Positions 38,156 through 38,745 of a stretch of 38,745 nt of DNA are shown in pieces. The notes under the pieces were generated by a model that saw only the letters and a program-made list of their open reading frames with translations, was not told where the DNA came from and made no database searches. The DNA lies in NCBI RefSeq assembly GCF_009911645.1, contig NZ_QWKI01000136.1, positions 1 through 38,745 on the forward strand, written 5' to 3'. Made by a program: the position numbers and the translations under genes. The DNA is from Pseudoflavonifractor sp. 60. GTDB lineage: Bacteria > Bacillota > Clostridia > Oscillospirales > Oscillospiraceae. Every line of letters begins with the position of its first letter. Positions within the stretch are counted from its first letter, which is position 1.

Positions 38156-38174
38156 GAGACAAAATGTCCCAAAG
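38156..38174. repeat. Palindromic site GAGACA-AAA-TGTCCCAAAG, copy 2
   Basis: This is the second copy of the 19-bp site at 37566-37584, in the same orientation and with the central three bases complementary. It begins 8 bases after the terminator T-run. Confidence 0.5.
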
Positions 38175-38205
38175 CAATCGTTGTCCCCGCGCATTTTTGC
38201 ATAGG

Positions 38206-38365
38206 GGCTCTGGTGGTATATCCCCCGTCGCCGCCTACTATTGAGCACAGACGGGAGTGGGCAGTCAAGGGTGCGTAGCACCGCCACCTGCGGCGGCTTG
38301 CCCTTGACGGCCCGCCCCGGCTGTGCCACCCCTCCCGGCGCGGCGGGGATATATCCTCCAGAGCC
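38206..38365. repeat. 160-nt nested inverted repeat, possible structured RNA or MITE-like unit
   Basis: The outer arms, starting GGCTCTGGTGGTATATCCCC (38206-38234) and ending GGGGATATATCCTCCAGAGCC (38340-38365), pair over about 25 positions. Inside, CACAGACGGG...GTGGGC pairs with GCCCGCCCCGGCTGTG. Inside that, TCAAGGG (38265-38271) pairs with CCCTTGA (38301-38307) around CCGCC/GGCGG. No ORF is convincing. Three nested stems suggest a folded RNA or a small mobile repeat. Confidence 0.6.
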
Positions 38366-38745
38366 ACCCCGAATGGGAAAGGGCGGGGAGATAGGGTTGA
38401 ACGCGCTATAAAACCGCTTATTTTCCACGGCTGGACTGTTAGCATTTAGGCATTTGAAAGCCGCTTGTATCAAGGGTTTCCGAGCGCGTTCAGCAGGGGG
38501 TGGTATGCCTGTGCCCTATTCGTTCCACAAAAGCTAACATTGATAAAGCCGCTAAAAAGCAATACAATATAGGAAAAATATGTTTGTTCGGCTTTTCTAA
38601 ATTTTTGTGACCTAACCGATTATTTTTCGAGTAGATAGGTGAAGAACTCTATCTGAGGGAAAAGTCTACAAAGGAAAAGTCAATAGGAAAATGAAATAAA
38701 TTTGTGGACATAGAGGAAGGAGAAAAAAAGCAACACAAAAAGACC
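38366..38745. other. Intergenic sequence, no gene seen
   Basis: Composition changes from GC-rich to AT-rich at about 38520. No ORF, tRNA or clear promoter is convincing. A purine-rich AGGAAGGAG near the window end (about 38713-38722) could be the ribosome site of a gene that begins outside. Confidence 0.5.

Overview
The window is the greater part of an integrative and conjugative element (ICE) of the Tn1549 type in a fairly GC-rich gut Clostridia genome (Oscillospiraceae/Lachnospiraceae-like), followed by about 1.6 kb of probable chromosome. The organism call rests on the gene families and their order (SNF2-like helicase, DUF3848, toprim protein, ParM, MobC, relaxase, PcfB, ArdC-like, VirD4, VirB6-like, PrgI, VirB4, CHAP protein), on strong AGGAGG ribosome binding sites and on consensus sigma-A promoters. 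The left end of the element lies outside the window.

Region 1 (1-17,350) is the conjugation and maintenance module, all on the + strand with tight overlaps. It opens inside a group II intron: domain V and VI are at 6-73, and the 3' exon of a large helicase gene follows. Next come replication and segregation genes (DUF3848, toprim, parM with a ParR-like partner), a candidate oriT, mobC and relaxase, then the coupling protein and the type IV secretion machinery up to a CHAP-domain cell-wall hydrolase. A strong terminator closes it at 17,372-17,403.

Region 2 (17,412-28,840) is accessory. A small XRE regulator is divergent from a SLOG-fold protein. A six-gene defence-like operon follows: a PLD/SNF2-type helicase, a DUF4391 protein, a DUF2971 protein, a type III adenine methyltransferase (Mod), an unrecognised 194-aa protein and a type III restriction subunit (Res), ended by a terminator. 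The helicase, DUF4391, mod and res genes have moderate GC. The DUF2971 gene, the target-recognition part of mod and the 194-aa gene are visibly AT-rich, so the operon looks like a stable frame with exchangeable inserts.

Region 3 (29,009-37,156) is regulation and recombination. An XRE repressor and an ImmA-type protease form a minus-strand pair like ImmR/ImmA of ICEBs1. They are divergent from a second ImmA-like gene and a zinc-ribbon gene across a promoter region with repeated ATATGCA half-sites. Then come a sigma-like HTH gene under an SD-sequestering hairpin, a roughly 540-nt stretch that folds extensively and has no ORF (candidate structured RNA), an orphan MazF/PemK toxin, two excisionase-like genes (one with three tandem DNA-binding domains), a tyrosine integrase and a solitary HipA-like kinase. 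The element appears to end in a 45-nt copy of the 3' end of a tRNA, probably tRNA-Arg(CCU), at 37,112-37,156, with a terminator just beyond.

Region 4 (37,157-38,745) is probable chromosome with one membrane-anchored XRE protein, several strong hairpins, a pair of near-identical 19-bp palindromic sites and a 160-nt nested inverted repeat. All calls come from reading the sequence; no database search was run.
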